DNA of 39,577 nucleotides from Spirochaetia bacterium (GCA_025997755.1 BNVA01000003.1:1-39577), one strand, 5' to 3'. Positions 14,763 through 24,943 are shown, counted from the stretch's first letter. The notes: generated by a model from the letters alone, not told the origin. Made by a program: numbers and translations.

Positions 14763-16259
14763 ATGACAAAAATTTGTTTGTGTTTAACAGGTAAGACAAT
14801 AGAACGCAATTTAGAAGTATTATCAAAATACCAGCCTTATATCGATCTTGCGGAATTGCGCGTTGATTATTTAGATTATAATGAACAATTCTATGTACGA
14901 AAGTTTCCGTCATTGGCGGGTGTTCCCATTATCCTTACCATACGCCGTAAGGTCGACGGCGGAAATTATGAACGCGGCGAAAGTTCACGGATTGTACTGC
15001 TCTCAAAAGCTCTTGCCTATGCTCAGTCCGACAGACGTAAGAATTTTGCCTATGTTGATCTGGAAGAAGATTTAGATGTACCCGGATTGGAAGATGCGTC
15101 GCGGGCGTTTGGAACAAGGATAATACGCTCGTTTCACGACTTTACAGGCGTCCCGCCAAACATTGCCGAACGTATACGATCCTTGTCGCACGTAGGCGAT
15201 GAAATTGTTAAAGCCGCCGTAATGATAAATTCATGCGATGATATTACGACACTTTTTAAAGTATCAAAAGAATTAAAAGACCTGGAAAAAATAATTTTAG
15301 GTATAGGGGATGCCGGTTCTTGTACACGTATACTTGCGGCAAAATTTGATGCCTGCTTAACGTATACTTCCGCAAAATACGAAGACGATTTTTCAATGGG
15401 AGCTCCCGGGCAATTAGACCCAAAGGAATTGTCGGAAACATACAGATTCCGTTCAATAAATAAAAACACCGCTATTTACGGAATTACCGGTTATCCGTTA
15501 AGTTCAACGGGAAGTCCCGCCCTGCACAATGCCGGTTACGGAATGGATAATATAAACGCAGTTTATGTCCCGTTTCCTTCCAAGACAGTAAGTTCATTTT
15601 TACAGATGGCGGATGAGATCGGAATGGAGGGTGCATCGGTTACGGTGCCGCATAAAGAGACAATTCTGGAACATCTTTCAAAAATGACGGATGAGGTTCG
15701 CTCGGTTGGAGCGTGTAATACAATACTGCGTACCCCAAACGGCTGGGAAGGTTATAATACGGACACACACGGCTTTTCCGATTCACTTTTAAATTTTATA
15801 GGACAAAAAGATATTAGATGGACACATATCACAATTATAGGGGCAGGCGGAGCGGCGATGGCTGTCGCAGCGGAATTACACAGACTAAAGGCAAAAGTTC
15901 TTATTGTAAACAGAAACAAAAGACGCGCCTGTGAATTAGCGGAACGCTATAATTTTAAATGGGATGTAATATCCGAGGACTGCGTTAAGCGCATAAAAAA
16001 ATATTCAAATATAATCATTCAAACAACTTCCTGCGGTATGGAACCGAATATAGACGACGATCCCCTGCCGTACTATAAATTCAACGGTAAAGAAATAGTT
16101 ATGGACATAATTTATAAACCGGAACGTACCAAATTTTTGCTGCGTGCAGAAGAAGCCGGATGCCGTGTTATTAGTGGTTATGATATGCTTATGCGGCAGG
16201 GTAAACATCAATATTCACTTTTTATGAAAAAAGATTATCCTGAACCGCAGCGAGCATAA
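14763..16259 (+). CDS. aroDE: Bifunctional 3-dehydroquinate dehydratase (type I)/shikimate dehydrogenase
   Basis: 498 residues, a fusion of two shikimate-pathway enzymes. Residues 1-225 are type I dehydroquinase: AELRVDYLD, ILTIRRKVDGG, the catalytic His in IIRSFHDF, and the Schiff-base Lys in IVKAAVMI. Residues from about 232 on are shikimate dehydrogenase: YGITGYPLSSTGSPALHN for shikimate binding, the catalytic Lys in SVTVPHKE, NTDTHGF, the NADP loop IGAGGAAMAVAAEL with VNRNKRRA after it, and DMLMRQGKHQYSLF. The fusion carries out steps 3 and 4 of chorismate synthesis, as in plants and chlamydiae. The family HS-x-SP site reads SSTGSP here, but the serines are kept. The ATG follows the previous stop by two bases. 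Confidence 0.93.
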   Translation: MTKICLCLTGKTIERNLEVLSKYQPYIDLAELRVDYLDYNEQFYVRKFPSLAGVPIILTIRRKVDGGNYERGESSRIVLLSKALAYAQSDRRKNFAYVDLEEDLDVPGLEDASRAFGTRIIRSFHDFTGVPPNIAERIRSLSHVGDEIVKAAVMINSCDDITTLFKVSKELKDLEKIILGIGDAGSCTRILAAKFDACLTYTSAKYEDDFSMGAPGQLDPKELSETYRFRSINKNTAIYGITGYPLSSTGSPALHNAGYGMDNINAVYVPFPSKTVSSFLQMADEIGMEGASVTVPHKETILEHLSKMTDEVRSVGACNTILRTPNGWEGYNTDTHGFSDSLLNFIGQKDIRWTHITIIGAGGAAMAVAAELHRLKAKVLIVNRNKRRACELAERYNFKWDVISEDCVKRIKKYSNIIIQTTSCGMEPNIDDDPLPYYKFNGKEIVMDIIYKPERTKFLLRAEEAGCRVISGYDMLMRQGKHQYSLFMKKDYPEPQRA

Positions 16260-16281
16260 AATAGTCCGCTTAAAAAAAATC

Positions 16282-16308
16282 TAAAGTTTGCTTATTTTTA
16301 TCCGATAA
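16282..16308 (+). promoter_or_regulatory. Sigma-28 (FliA)-like promoter upstream of ftsK
   Basis: TAAAGTTT, an 11-base spacer, then TCCGATAA: 15 of 16 consensus positions at the optimal FliA spacing. It lies in the 114-base gap between aroDE and ftsK, with an expected start near 16315 and a leader of about 60 bases. Confidence 0.6.
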
Positions 16309-16373
16309 TCTTAAAGGGAATGTATTGTAAAACAAAATCAATTTCCCGCAGGATTAAAAAAACCTAAGGATGG

Positions 16374-19001
16374 GTGCCGGTTAAAATGAACTCAATTTTA
16401 AAACAAGCTTCAAATTTTGTTCATAGCAGGATTAGAAAAAGGAAGTTTATAAATTTACGCGGCGTTCTAAAGCAAAGCGAAAATTCTAAAAATCCAAAAA
16501 TTTTTATGTTAGGCGGAGCGGCTGTTTTAGCGCTTATTGCGTTAATAGCCGGTATATCAATAACATCTTCATTGTTTGGTGTTCCGTTTGCTTCGTCGGC
16601 GCTAGGAAATTTCTTTGCCGACTCTTATGGAATTCTCGCGTTTTTTATTCCTGCTTATTTACTGGCTGCGGCAGGAATACTGTTAGACGGAATCTACCGT
16701 CCTGCAAGAATATTTGTATTGAATTGTACTATTTTTCCTTTTATTACACTGGCAATAGGTTTTTCTTTTCTACGCGATTTTGAATACTTCATGGAAAAAT
16801 ATATACTTCTGTCGATATTCGGCAAACACGGTTTTAGTTTTTTGATAGTTCTATTAACGGTAATGGAAAGTATCGTAATAGCATCTATTTCAACCATATT
16901 TTTTCCGTCTCCTGTTGTAAGGCGTGTGCGTCATTCTCAGCCTGTGTCCAATGTTCCGCACCCTAAAGCGTCAGGCGATCCGAAAGACGAAATAAAAATA
17001 TTGCGCATACCTATTGAAAATATGGAAATGAACAGTACAACGGCTGCGCAAGACCCTTCGTTAGAAGTTGTAAAAGAAGCGTATACACAAGCCTTTGAGG
17101 AATTAGAAGAATTACGGGATGCAAATATTGATGCTGTAAGTACAGACCTTGATGCGGCTTTTGCAAAACTTCATCCCAATCTGGATTATCTAAATCAAAG
17201 ACTGCAAAACTTTGACAAAGGTTTAGCGGAGATCGATGTAAGTTTTGAAAAATTAGACAAAAATCTTGGTGCGCTGGAAAATGAACTGGTAGCGCTTAAC
17301 GGAGAAAATACAGAAGCGTTATACGATGTTGAAGAATTTGAGGAACCGGACGAATTAGATGAGATTGAAGCCGCCGGCGATATTAAAGAAATTGAGGAAA
17401 TCGAAGAAATTGAAGAAACCGGCGGGATTGAAGAACTCGACGAAATTGAAGAAATAGAAACCATAGAAGAGCCCGAGGAAACCGGCGGGGACGATTTAGA
17501 GCGCCTCATAGATGAGGTGGAAGCAAGGGCAGAGGAAAATACGGCAGAAGTTATAAAAAAAATCGTGCCTCAAAAAAAAAAACCAATCAGATATGGAGTG
17601 CCTGTTGAAGGTGTATTAAAGGAATACGAAGACGGGCAGTACTGGATTATTGATGATGCCACGAGGCAAGCGGCTTTTATTTTAAAAGAAACGTTAAGCG
17701 AATTTAAAATCGAAGCGGAAGTTACAGGCATACGCAAGGGTCCTGTAATAACAATGTTCGAGATACTGCCTTCCCCGGGTGTAAAACTTTCGAAAATTGT
17801 AAATCTTCAAGACAATATCGCGCTGCGCCTGGCGGCATCCTCCGTGCGTATCGTAGCGCCGATACCCGGTAAACACGCCGTAGGAATTGAAATTCCCAAC
17901 AAAAAAAGAAACATTGTTTCATTTCGTGAAATAATTCAGGCGGAACTTCAGCGTGAAGGTAAAAAACCGGAGATACCCGTTGTTCTTGGAAAGGACATCG
18001 CGGGAGAAGGTGTAACAGTAGACCTTGCTACAATGCCGCATCTTTTGATCGCAGGCTCAACCGGTTCAGGAAAATCGGTCTGTGTAAATACAATGATACT
18101 TTCTATACTCTATCAATGCGATCCGTCAAAGTGCCGGTTAATTTTAATAGACCCAAAAATTGTTGAATTAAAACTTTACAATGATATTCCGCATCTCCTT
18201 ACTCCGGTTATCACGGAACCTAAACGGGCTTTTCAGGCGCTTCAATACTGCATATATGAAATGGAACGCCGCTATGCCTGCCTTGACTCAATGGGTGTGC
18301 GCGATATTAAAACGTATAACAAACGCATAAAAGAACGGAATATAGCGGCGGAACATATGCCATATATTGTTGTAGTAATAGATGAATTTGCAGACCTTAT
18401 GGCGACGACAGGCAAAGAGCTTGAATCTACCGTAGCGCGTCTTGCCGCAATGAGCCGCGCTGTTGGCATACACCTTGTACTTGCTACACAGCGTCCGTCT
18501 ATTGATGTTATTACCGGATTGATAAAATCAAATATACCCAGCCGTATTGCGTTTATGGTAGCCAGCATGATGGATTCAAGGATCATTATAGATTCTCCGG
18601 GTGCGGAAAAACTTTTAGGCAAGGGAGATATGCTTTATTCAGGCATTGTAGACCCGTTCCCAATCCGTCTGCAGGGCGCTTTTGTTTCCGAAGAAGAAGT
18701 CGAAGCTGTTGTGGATTACGTTAAAACTTTAGGAGACCCTGATTATATTGACGAAGAAATATTTTTTGACGAAGACGACGAGGAGACAGCCGCCAATGTT
18801 TATACGGAAGGTGATGATCCGTTATACGACAAGGCTTTGGAAATTGTTGTACATCAGGGTAAGGCAAGCGCAAGTTATATTCAGCGCAGATTAAAAATCG
18901 GATACAACAGGGCGGCGCGCCTTGTTGAGGAAATGGAGCAGAGAGGGGTTGTAGGTCCTTCACAAGGCTCTAAACCGCGCGAATTGTTACGTGCAATTTA
19001 A
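16374..19001 (+). CDS. ftsK: FtsK/SpoIIIE DNA translocase
   Basis: 875 residues. Four membrane helices lie between residues 43 and 185. A linker of about 250 residues follows, including an acidic Glu-Ile-Glu-Glu repeat block (about residues 320-380). The RecA-like motor has Walker A AGSTGSGKSVCVN near 560 and Walker B VVVIDEFADLM near 666, then LVLATQRPSIDVITGLIKSN. The C-terminal gamma winged helix (ALEIVVHQGKASASYIQRR, GYNRAARLVEEMEQRGVVG) is the domain that reads KOPS/SRS orientation sequences. The protein pumps chromosomal DNA through the division septum and activates Xer recombination at dif. GTG 16374 is preferred because AAGGA is near it; ATG 16386 is the alternative. A sigma-28-like promoter precedes the gene. 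Confidence 0.95.
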   Translation: MPVKMNSILKQASNFVHSRIRKRKFINLRGVLKQSENSKNPKIFMLGGAAVLALIALIAGISITSSLFGVPFASSALGNFFADSYGILAFFIPAYLLAAAGILLDGIYRPARIFVLNCTIFPFITLAIGFSFLRDFEYFMEKYILLSIFGKHGFSFLIVLLTVMESIVIASISTIFFPSPVVRRVRHSQPVSNVPHPKASGDPKDEIKILRIPIENMEMNSTTAAQDPSLEVVKEAYTQAFEELEELRDANIDAVSTDLDAAFAKLHPNLDYLNQRLQNFDKGLAEIDVSFEKLDKNLGALENELVALNGENTEALYDVEEFEEPDELDEIEAAGDIKEIEEIEEIEETGGIEELDEIEEIETIEEPEETGGDDLERLIDEVEARAEENTAEVIKKIVPQKKKPIRYGVPVEGVLKEYEDGQYWIIDDATRQAAFILKETLSEFKIEAEVTGIRKGPVITMFEILPSPGVKLSKIVNLQDNIALRLAASSVRIVAPIPGKHAVGIEIPNKKRNIVSFREIIQAELQREGKKPEIPVVLGKDIAGEGVTVDLATMPHLLIAGSTGSGKSVCVNTMILSILYQCDPSKCRLILIDPKIVELKLYNDIPHLLTPVITEPKRAFQALQYCIYEMERRYACLDSMGVRDIKTYNKRIKERNIAAEHMPYIVVVIDEFADLMATTGKELESTVARLAAMSRAVGIHLVLATQRPSIDVITGLIKSNIPSRIAFMVASMMDSRIIIDSPGAEKLLGKGDMLYSGIVDPFPIRLQGAFVSEEEVEAVVDYVKTLGDPDYIDEEIFFDEDDEETAANVYTEGDDPLYDKALEIVVHQGKASASYIQRRLKIGYNRAARLVEEMEQRGVVGPSQGSKPRELLRAI

Positions 19002-19015
19002 AAAAGGCAGTTTGT

Positions 19016-20047
19016 GTGAATATTCTCTTTCACTCTAACCATATAACGGAACGCGGAACCGAGATCGCTCTTTTTGATTATGCGCTTGGAAATGTAAATA
19101 TCTTAAAAAACAATTCGTTTATAGCGTCTCCAAAAAGCGGTTTGAGCAATGTTGATGTTTTAGAAAAATTTAAACAAAACTTTAAAGTATGCCTGTACGA
19201 AACACACGAAGAACTTATAGATTTTATAAAAGCAAACGGTATTTCATTGATATACAAGATCGTACACGGCGGCTGTAAAGAAGGCGATATAGCAGAAGGC
19301 ATCCCCCATTTTATACACTGTGTTTTTTCTACAAACAACCGTTACGGTACATTTTACTGCGGAATATCCGAGTATTTAAATTTTTGGTTCAGAACAAAAT
19401 ATCCTTCTCTTCCGCATATAGTAAAAAAATTTTCAGGCAGTACATGTTCATTACACAGCGTTCTTAACATTCCAAAAGACGCTTTAGTGTACGGCGGATA
19501 CGGCGGCGAAAACAACTTTAGTATTGTATTTGCACAAGCGGCTGTAATAGAAACCGCAGCCAAAAATCCTAACATACATTTTATTTTTTTGAACTTTAAG
19601 CCCTTTACGAGGAATGGCGAAGATTTTCCTAACATTCATTTTTTACCAAAGAATGTGGATCGCGATTACAAAGAAAAATTTATAAATACCTGCGATGCAA
19701 TGATACACGCGCGAAAAGACGGCGAAATATTCAGTCTTGCAATAGCGGAGTTCTCTGTAAAAAATAAACCTGTAATTACATTTGCGCCTAACATAAAAGA
19801 TAATTTTTTTATATGCGTAAAGCAGTTTATAAAATTTATTATAAAAATGACGCCGACATACTACAAAGGGCATCTTTTTTATCTTGGCAATAAAGCAATA
19901 AAATACTCAACCTCAAAAAAGTTAATAGACATATTTGTAAATTTTAAATCAAAATATTTAAAAGATATAAACTACGACTGCTATTCGGAAGAATACAGCG
20001 AAGAAAAAGTAATGCGGATATTCGGCGAAATTATAAAAGACAAATAA
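19016..20047 (+). CDS. Glycosyltransferase-like protein
   Basis: 343 residues, GTG start. The beginning MNILFHSNHITERGTEIALF followed by DYA resembles a GT4-like group whose members start with HSN-x-x-x-ERGTE. A second Rossmann-like half is visible: ALVYGGYGGENNFSIVFAQA, NIHFIFLNFKPF, FINTCDAMIHARKDGEIFSL and AIAEFSVKNKPVITF, where the E-x-F-x-L-A-x-AEF segment corresponds to the donor-binding E-x7-E of GT-B enzymes. No membrane segment is evident. The gene follows ftsK by 14 bases. The sequence is richer in Lys, Asn, Phe and A/T than its neighbours, which could mean transfer. The acceptor and sugar are unknown. It converges on rnpB with three bases between them. Confidence 0.65.
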   Translation: MNILFHSNHITERGTEIALFDYALGNVNILKNNSFIASPKSGLSNVDVLEKFKQNFKVCLYETHEELIDFIKANGISLIYKIVHGGCKEGDIAEGIPHFIHCVFSTNNRYGTFYCGISEYLNFWFRTKYPSLPHIVKKFSGSTCSLHSVLNIPKDALVYGGYGGENNFSIVFAQAAVIETAAKNPNIHFIFLNFKPFTRNGEDFPNIHFLPKNVDRDYKEKFINTCDAMIHARKDGEIFSLAIAEFSVKNKPVITFAPNIKDNFFICVKQFIKFIIKMTPTYYKGHLFYLGNKAIKYSTSKKLIDIFVNFKSKYLKDINYDCYSEEYSEEKVMRIFGEIIKDK

Positions 20048-20050
20048 AAA

Positions 20051-20420
20051 GCGATGAACCATAAGCCGGATTCTGTATTTAAAACATAATGTTTTAAAGC
20101 CGTCTGCCATCTATCTTGCGCTGTTTTTACAAACAGCGTCTTTGCAGCCTACCCGCGGCTATAATCGGGCGTTAGCCGCTGTTTGGCTTTGCTCCTGATG
20201 AGGCTTGCCTTGCGTATCCGTTACCGGAAACGAGGCGGGCTTTTACCCCGCCATTTCACCCTTACCAAACCGCAAGCGGCCCGGCGGTATACTTTCTGTT
20301 GCGCTTTCTGTCCCGCCCTTACGAACGGTCCCGGGCGTTACCCGGCATCATTGCCCTGCGGAGCCCGGACTTTCCTCAAACCGGTGAAAAACAACGGTTC
20401 GCGGCGACGTGGTTCATCGC
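20051..20420 (-). ncRNA. rnpB: RNase P RNA (bacterial class A)
   Basis: Read on the minus strand, the 5' end GCGATGAACC pairs with the 3' end GGTTCATCGC (P1). The universally conserved GAGGAAAGTCCGGGCTCC is at 20377-20360, and the 3' ACAGAATCCGGCTTAT block is at 20076-20061. Between them are GTAAGGGTGAAA, a GGTAA region and the GTAGGC segment expected of class A. Length is about 370 bases. It begins 15 bases after the zinc-ribbon gene, so it may be co-transcribed or use a promoter inside that gene. Short open frames across this interval are artefacts. Confidence 0.95.
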
Positions 20421-20434
20421 TTGAAAAAACAAAA

Positions 20435-21283
20435 CTATTCTTCATAATCCATATTTATTTTGTCATCTTCGCTGTCATCTTCGTCATCATCAAATTCATC
20501 GTCGTCTAAGTCATCAAGGTCGGAAAGGCTGCCCGCAGTATCATTGTCAAAATAATTTTCCTCGCCGTCATCAGATTCTTCGTAGGAAAGTATGCTGGAG
20601 CAATACGGACAAGAGACAATATCTTTTCCTGCCCTTACATCATTTGCAAACTGCGCGGGCAGTATCATATTGCAGCATGTACACACGCCGTTTTTTATCG
20701 CGACAATGCCTCTGCCGCCCTTCTTTTTTATTATACGTTCAAATTTAAACAGCAATTCGGAATCCATACCTTGTGTGAGTTCCTTTTCTTTTGTTTCAAG
20801 TTCCATTAATTGATGTTTACGGTTTGCAACATCCGATTCAACAGTTCGTCTTCGCTGCTGTAATTCCGCTTCCTGCTGATCCATCAATTCTTTGCTTTGC
20901 TGCATTTGATTGTTCAACTCGTTTAAGTTATGCTCGATCTGCTGCAAGTCTTTCCGGTATTGCTGCTCTTTTTCGGAAGCGTCTTTTATTTCTTTGTCTA
21001 GATTTTCGTACTCACGCTGTGTGCTGATCACATCCATGTGCTTTTCCGCTTTCTCGCGTGTGCTTTCCGCTTCAAAAAGTAAATTACGGCATTCGCCTTC
21101 CGACAATTTTACCTTAACGTATTCCTGATCTTTATCTATCCACGCTTTTTTTAATCGGAGCAATAACTCTTCCTGAGTCGTAAGCATCTTTGGAATCTCG
21201 CTTATCTCACGCTCCAGCTCAATTTTTCTTGCAAGCACATCCTGCAAGTCGCGCAATTTATCAAAAATCTCTTCCGTGGCCAT
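20435..21283 (-). CDS. Coiled-coil protein with C4 zinc ribbon (COG1579-like)
   Basis: 282 residues. Residues 1-175 form a long coiled-coil hairpin rich in Glu, Lys and Gln. A zinc ribbon follows at about residues 200-230 with CTCCNMILPAQFANDVRAG and then CPYCSS, giving two CxxC pairs. The C-terminal 50 residues are strongly acidic (LDDLDDDEFDDDEDDSEDD). Proteins of this group are widespread but poorly characterised; proposed roles involve nucleic acid binding or, in chlamydiae, secretion and sigma-factor interaction. The gene lies directly downstream of rpoD in a dnaG-rpoD operon and directly upstream of rnpB. AGAGGTAAG precedes the ATG. Confidence 0.85.
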   Translation of the reverse strand: MATEEIFDKLRDLQDVLARKIELEREISEIPKMLTTQEELLLRLKKAWIDKDQEYVKVKLSEGECRNLLFEAESTREKAEKHMDVISTQREYENLDKEIKDASEKEQQYRKDLQQIEHNLNELNNQMQQSKELMDQQEAELQQRRRTVESDVANRKHQLMELETKEKELTQGMDSELLFKFERIIKKKGGRGIVAIKNGVCTCCNMILPAQFANDVRAGKDIVSCPYCSSILSYEESDDGEENYFDNDTAGSLSDLDDLDDDEFDDDEDDSEDDKINMDYEE

Positions 21284-21326
21284 ACTTACCTCTTTAAAAT
21301 AATAAAATAATTACAATACGTTAAAA

Positions 21327-23141
21327 TCAGCGATCCAGAAAATCTTTTAATTTTCTGCTTCTTATAGGATGGCGCAGTCTGCGAAGCGCTTTTGCCTCAA
21401 TTTGTCTTATGCGCTCCCGTGTAACATTAAAACAAAGCCCTACTTCCTCAAGCGTAAGTGAATAGCCGTCGTCCAACCCGAAACGCATTTTAAGAACTTC
21501 CTGTTCCCTTGGCGGCAGAGTGGACAGCACAGAAAAAAGCTGTTCCTGCAAAAGAGTAAATGCCGTCCTTGTAGCCGGATTCTCTACATCCTTGTCTTCG
21601 ATAAAATCGCCCAATAGGGAATCTTCTTCCTCTCCTATAGGTGTTTCAAGCGAGATAGGCTCACGGGCAACTCCCTTTACCGATTTTACCCGTGTATTCT
21701 GCCAGCCCAGCCTGTCGGCAATTTCTTCATCCGTAGGCTCCCTGCCAAGCTGCTGCATAAGCTGCCGCGATTCCCTCGAAACCTTGTTGATCTGTTCGAT
21801 CATGTGTACGGGAACACGTATCGTACGCGCCTGATCCGATATTGAGCGGGTTATAGCCTGCCGTATCCACCATGTAGCGTAGGTAGAAAATTTAAAACCT
21901 TTTTGATATTCAAATTTTTCAACGGCTTTTATAAGCCCAATGTTTCCTTCCTGTACAAGATCAAAAAAATGAAGTCCGCGGTTTGTGTATTTTTTTGCTA
22001 TAGAAACAACAAGACGCAAGTTTGCGGTTATAAGCCTGTCCTTTGCCTCTTTTAACATCTTTCTGCCGCGGTTTATTTCTTTAGCTTTAGATTTTATAAT
22101 TTCGATACTGTCTTCAAACTCGGCTTCAAGCTGCTGAAAACGTTTTTTTGTAAGCTGTAGTTGTTGTATTTTTTCTTTTATCTCATCGGCAGACATTCCT
22201 AAATCACTTTCGGTATACTCCCGGTCTTCTTTTATCGTCAACTTTCTTCCAAGTTCACGCAGGTCTTTAGGCGAGGAAACTTTCAAACGTTTTTCGAGTT
22301 TATCCTGTTCTTTTTTTAGACGGTTGATTTTTTTTGACGCTTGAACAAATTTTTCGGAAAAATCGCTTATCTCCTCTGGATGAAGTTTTGATTCGGCTAT
22401 CACATCAAGAATGTTTTTTTTAAGCCGTATTAGTTCTTTATCCGCAAGATAATCCGTTCCATGCGTAATATGTTTTCGTTTAATCTCGACATAATTTTTT
22501 AAATCGCTGCCTATAAGTTTGAGTGTATCTTTATAGCATGAATTAAGCCTGCGCCTCTCGGTCATATACTCCGTGATCTCTTTTTTTGTTTTTGACAAAC
22601 TTAATTCTTTCGGATCTTTTTTTGAATAGACACGCCCCGCTATGTGATAAAATTCGTTAAGGATCATACCGGATTGTTTAACAACATTTTTAATTATGTT
22701 TTCGCCGGACTCCATTTGTTTTGAAAGCGTGATCTCCTGCTCGGCGTTAAGAAGTTTTACACGCCCAATCTCGTGCAGATAGTATCGGATAGGATCGTCT
22801 ATACTTGATTCTTTATCACCACTGTAAGAAAGACGTTTTTTATCCTGTGCCGCATTCTTGCGTAACACCTGCTCAACTTCTTCATCATCAAGCGTATCTT
22901 CCTCGATCACTTGAATATTGCTTTCCGCAAGCAAAGCGAGGACATCTTCAATCCTGTCGGTGTTAGCTATGTAATCCGGCAGAGAATCCTGAAGCTCCTC
23001 AAAAGTTAATGATTTCTTTTCTTTTGCGTGTGCAAGCAGTTTGATAACGGTAGGATCATTTTTTACTTCAATTTTTTCGGGTTCTGTCTCCCCATCGTGT
23101 GGTTCTTCGCTCTTTACTTCCTCTTTGATTTCTTCGCTCAT
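21327..23141 (-). CDS. rpoD: Primary RNA polymerase sigma factor (sigma-70)
   Basis: 604 residues. Region 1.1 is acidic. Region 1.2 ([20 protein letters not shown]) starts near residue 110. A long charged non-conserved insert follows. Regions 2.1-2.4 (about 365-435) read [40 protein letters not shown] and [17 protein letters not shown], the -10 recognition helix. Region 3 is [11 protein letters not shown] onward. Region 4 has [20 protein letters not shown] and [20 protein letters not shown] for -35 recognition. It directs housekeeping transcription. The start overlaps the dnaG stop by four bases (ATGA), so it is in the classical dnaG-rpoD operon. Confidence 0.97.
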   Translation of the reverse strand: MSEEIKEEVKSEEPHDGETEPEKIEVKNDPTVIKLLAHAKEKKSLTFEELQDSLPDYIANTDRIEDVLALLAESNIQVIEEDTLDDEEVEQVLRKNAAQDKKRLSYSGDKESSIDDPIRYYLHEIGRVKLLNAEQEITLSKQMESGENIIKNVVKQSGMILNEFYHIAGRVYSKKDPKELSLSKTKKEITEYMTERRRLNSCYKDTLKLIGSDLKNYVEIKRKHITHGTDYLADKELIRLKKNILDVIAESKLHPEEISDFSEKFVQASKKINRLKKEQDKLEKRLKVSSPKDLRELGRKLTIKEDREYTESDLGMSADEIKEKIQQLQLTKKRFQQLEAEFEDSIEIIKSKAKEINRGRKMLKEAKDRLITANLRLVVSIAKKYTNRGLHFFDLVQEGNIGLIKAVEKFEYQKGFKFSTYATWWIRQAITRSISDQARTIRVPVHMIEQINKVSRESRQLMQQLGREPTDEEIADRLGWQNTRVKSVKGVAREPISLETPIGEEEDSLLGDFIEDKDVENPATRTAFTLLQEQLFSVLSTLPPREQEVLKMRFGLDDGYSLTLEEVGLCFNVTRERIRQIEAKALRRLRHPIRSRKLKDFLDR

Positions 23142-24943
23142 GCTTCAACCCCCTTCAGTCCCAGTAACTTGGTATCAAGATACTTTTTCTCGTGAATAAG
23201 CTCATCCATATCACTCGCGCTATCCTTTGCCAAACGCATCTTAGCTACCAGCACAGACCTTTGATGAACAAGACGTTTTTCAATAACTCTTTTAATGCTA
23301 TTTCTGACAATAGCCTCGCAATTTTTGGAAAACTCATCTTTTGAATTCTTTTCTACAACAAACTGTTTTAGACCTTCATTTTTTATACAGGATAAAACAT
23401 CGTCTATTTCAAAAGAATCCATACGATGACATTCTTCAAGCGCTATGTAGAGTTCTCGTGCGTCTTTGTTTTCAAACTCCTCTATGGGCAAAGTTGTTCG
23501 CAATTCCGTCCAAAGTTCGGGTTTTGCTTTGATGTTTACAGCAATCGCGGTGAGCAGATAAAGCTCATCATTCATTCGTACGGTTTTCAGCGGCGGCTCT
23601 CCCGTGTTTTCCCGTACATCTAACTTTTTTCCTTCGTGCCAAAATTTATAATCATTCAATACTGATCGAGCTTCCAAGCCGAAAAAGTCAGCTATCCTTC
23701 TAAAACAGGACTCTCTCTCCACTTCTGAATCCACCACGTCTAAAAACGGAAACAAAAAGGTCACAGCCTTTGCTTTCCCTGCCGAATCATTAGTGTTAAA
23801 AGAACGCTTACCTTGAGCCAAAAGAAACTCTATATCTAGTATACCAAATTTGAAAAAATTATTCAAGGCTTGTGCGCCATGAATTTTAAGAATATCGGCC
23901 GGGTCCTTACATTCCGGCATCTGTGCCTGCTTGTGATCCGCCACAGAGCAGGAAAGCCCGTTTTTACGGCAGATTAAAATAGCCTTGCAGGCGGCGTTTA
24001 GTCCCGCAGAATCGCTGTCAAAGCTAAGAATCACCCGATCCGCCCAGCGTTTTAAGAGTTTTGCCTGTTCGTCGGTAAACGCCGTCCCTAGGGGCGCTAC
24101 GGCGTTGGTTAAACCTGCCTGATGCAGGGATATAACGTCCATATAGCCCTCCGCTAGTATAGCCGTCTTAGTTGCCCGCATCTCCTTTATTGCAAGGTCG
24201 ATGGCAAACAGGGTTTCGCGCTTTTTGTAAACCGGAGATTCCGTTGAATTCAAATATTTGGGACCATCGCCCTGTAAAATTCTGCCCCCGAAAGCTACAA
24301 CCTTGCCGTTTTTATTGCTTATCGGAAAAATCAAACGGTTGGAAAAAAAAGCGGTATGCGGGTTGTTTTTTGAAAAAAGACCGCTTTCCGCAAGAAATTC
24401 CGCAGAATAACCTTTTTTTGACAAAAAACCGAACAACCACGAGCGATCCGCAGGTGCGTAACCTAATTTAAACCGCTCTATGGTCTCTAAACTTATTCCC
24501 CTAGACAAAATATAGTCTTTTGCCGCTTTGCCCGCTTCATTTTTTAAGAGCAGATAGTTAAAACTACCGGATACACGGTTATATAGGTCGGTTAAACTGT
24601 CAAGTTTTTTAAAATCCTCGTTTTCCTCTGCGGAGCCGCCGGAGTTTTCGCGTATTATAGGCACTCCGAAACGTTTTGCAAGCGTTTCTATAGCTTCGGG
24701 GAAGGAGAGCCTGTCCGTCTCCATCAAAAAATTGATTATGCTGCCGCCTTTTTGACAGCCGAAACAATAGTATGTTTTTTTATCGGGGTCTACGGTAAAA
24801 GATGGTGTCTTTTCGTTATGAAAGGGGCAGCAAGCCCAATAGCGCCCGTTCTTTTTTTCAAGCCGTACATAATCGTTTACAACGGCTGCTGCGTCGAGAC
24901 GGTTTTGCACTTCTAATATTGTCGATTCACTTATTCGTCCCAC
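23138..24943 (-). CDS. dnaG: DNA primase
   Basis: 601 residues, GTG start. The N-terminal CHC2 zinc domain reads [18 protein letters not shown] followed by [10 protein letters not shown]. The RNA polymerase domain has [19 protein letters not shown], the TOPRIM Glu in [17 protein letters not shown] (about residue 261), DSDSAG, and CKDPADIL. The C-terminal helicase-binding region is present ([14 protein letters not shown] onward). DnaG makes the RNA primers for Okazaki fragments, recruited by DnaB. The length is normal. It is the first gene of the dnaG-rpoD-zinc ribbon run and overlaps rpoD by four bases. The 88 bases before it hold an AT-rich segment with a TATAAT close to the start codon but no clear -35. 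Confidence 0.96.
   Translation of the reverse strand: MGRISESTILEVQNRLDAAAVVNDYVRLEKKNGRYWACCPFHNEKTPSFTVDPDKKTYYCFGCQKGGSIINFLMETDRLSFPEAIETLAKRFGVPIIRENSGGSAEENEDFKKLDSLTDLYNRVSGSFNYLLLKNEAGKAAKDYILSRGISLETIERFKLGYAPADRSWLFGFLSKKGYSAEFLAESGLFSKNNPHTAFFSNRLIFPISNKNGKVVAFGGRILQGDGPKYLNSTESPVYKKRETLFAIDLAIKEMRATKTAILAEGYMDVISLHQAGLTNAVAPLGTAFTDEQAKLLKRWADRVILSFDSDSAGLNAACKAILICRKNGLSCSVADHKQAQMPECKDPADILKIHGAQALNNFFKFGILDIEFLLAQGKRSFNTNDSAGKAKAVTFLFPFLDVVDSEVERESCFRRIADFFGLEARSVLNDYKFWHEGKKLDVRENTGEPPLKTVRMNDELYLLTAIAVNIKAKPELWTELRTTLPIEEFENKDARELYIALEECHRMDSFEIDDVLSCIKNEGLKQFVVEKNSKDEFSKNCEAIVRNSIKRVIEKRLVHQRSVLVAKMRLAKDSASDMDELIHEKKYLDTKLLGLKGVEA

Noticed and set aside
16320..16367. Tiny 15-codon open frame before ftsK, considered as a leader peptide
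   Set aside because: The purine stretch GGGA directly abuts the ATG, too close for a ribosome binding site, and there is no regulatory codon pattern or terminator.
17195..17509. Serine/isoleucine-rich minus-strand frame within ftsK
   Set aside because: It is the complement of the Glu-Ile repeat in the FtsK linker.
20183..20509. Open frames of 60-108 codons on the plus strand between the glycosyltransferase and the zinc-ribbon gene
   Set aside because: They lie across RNase P RNA, which accounts for every conserved block in the interval.
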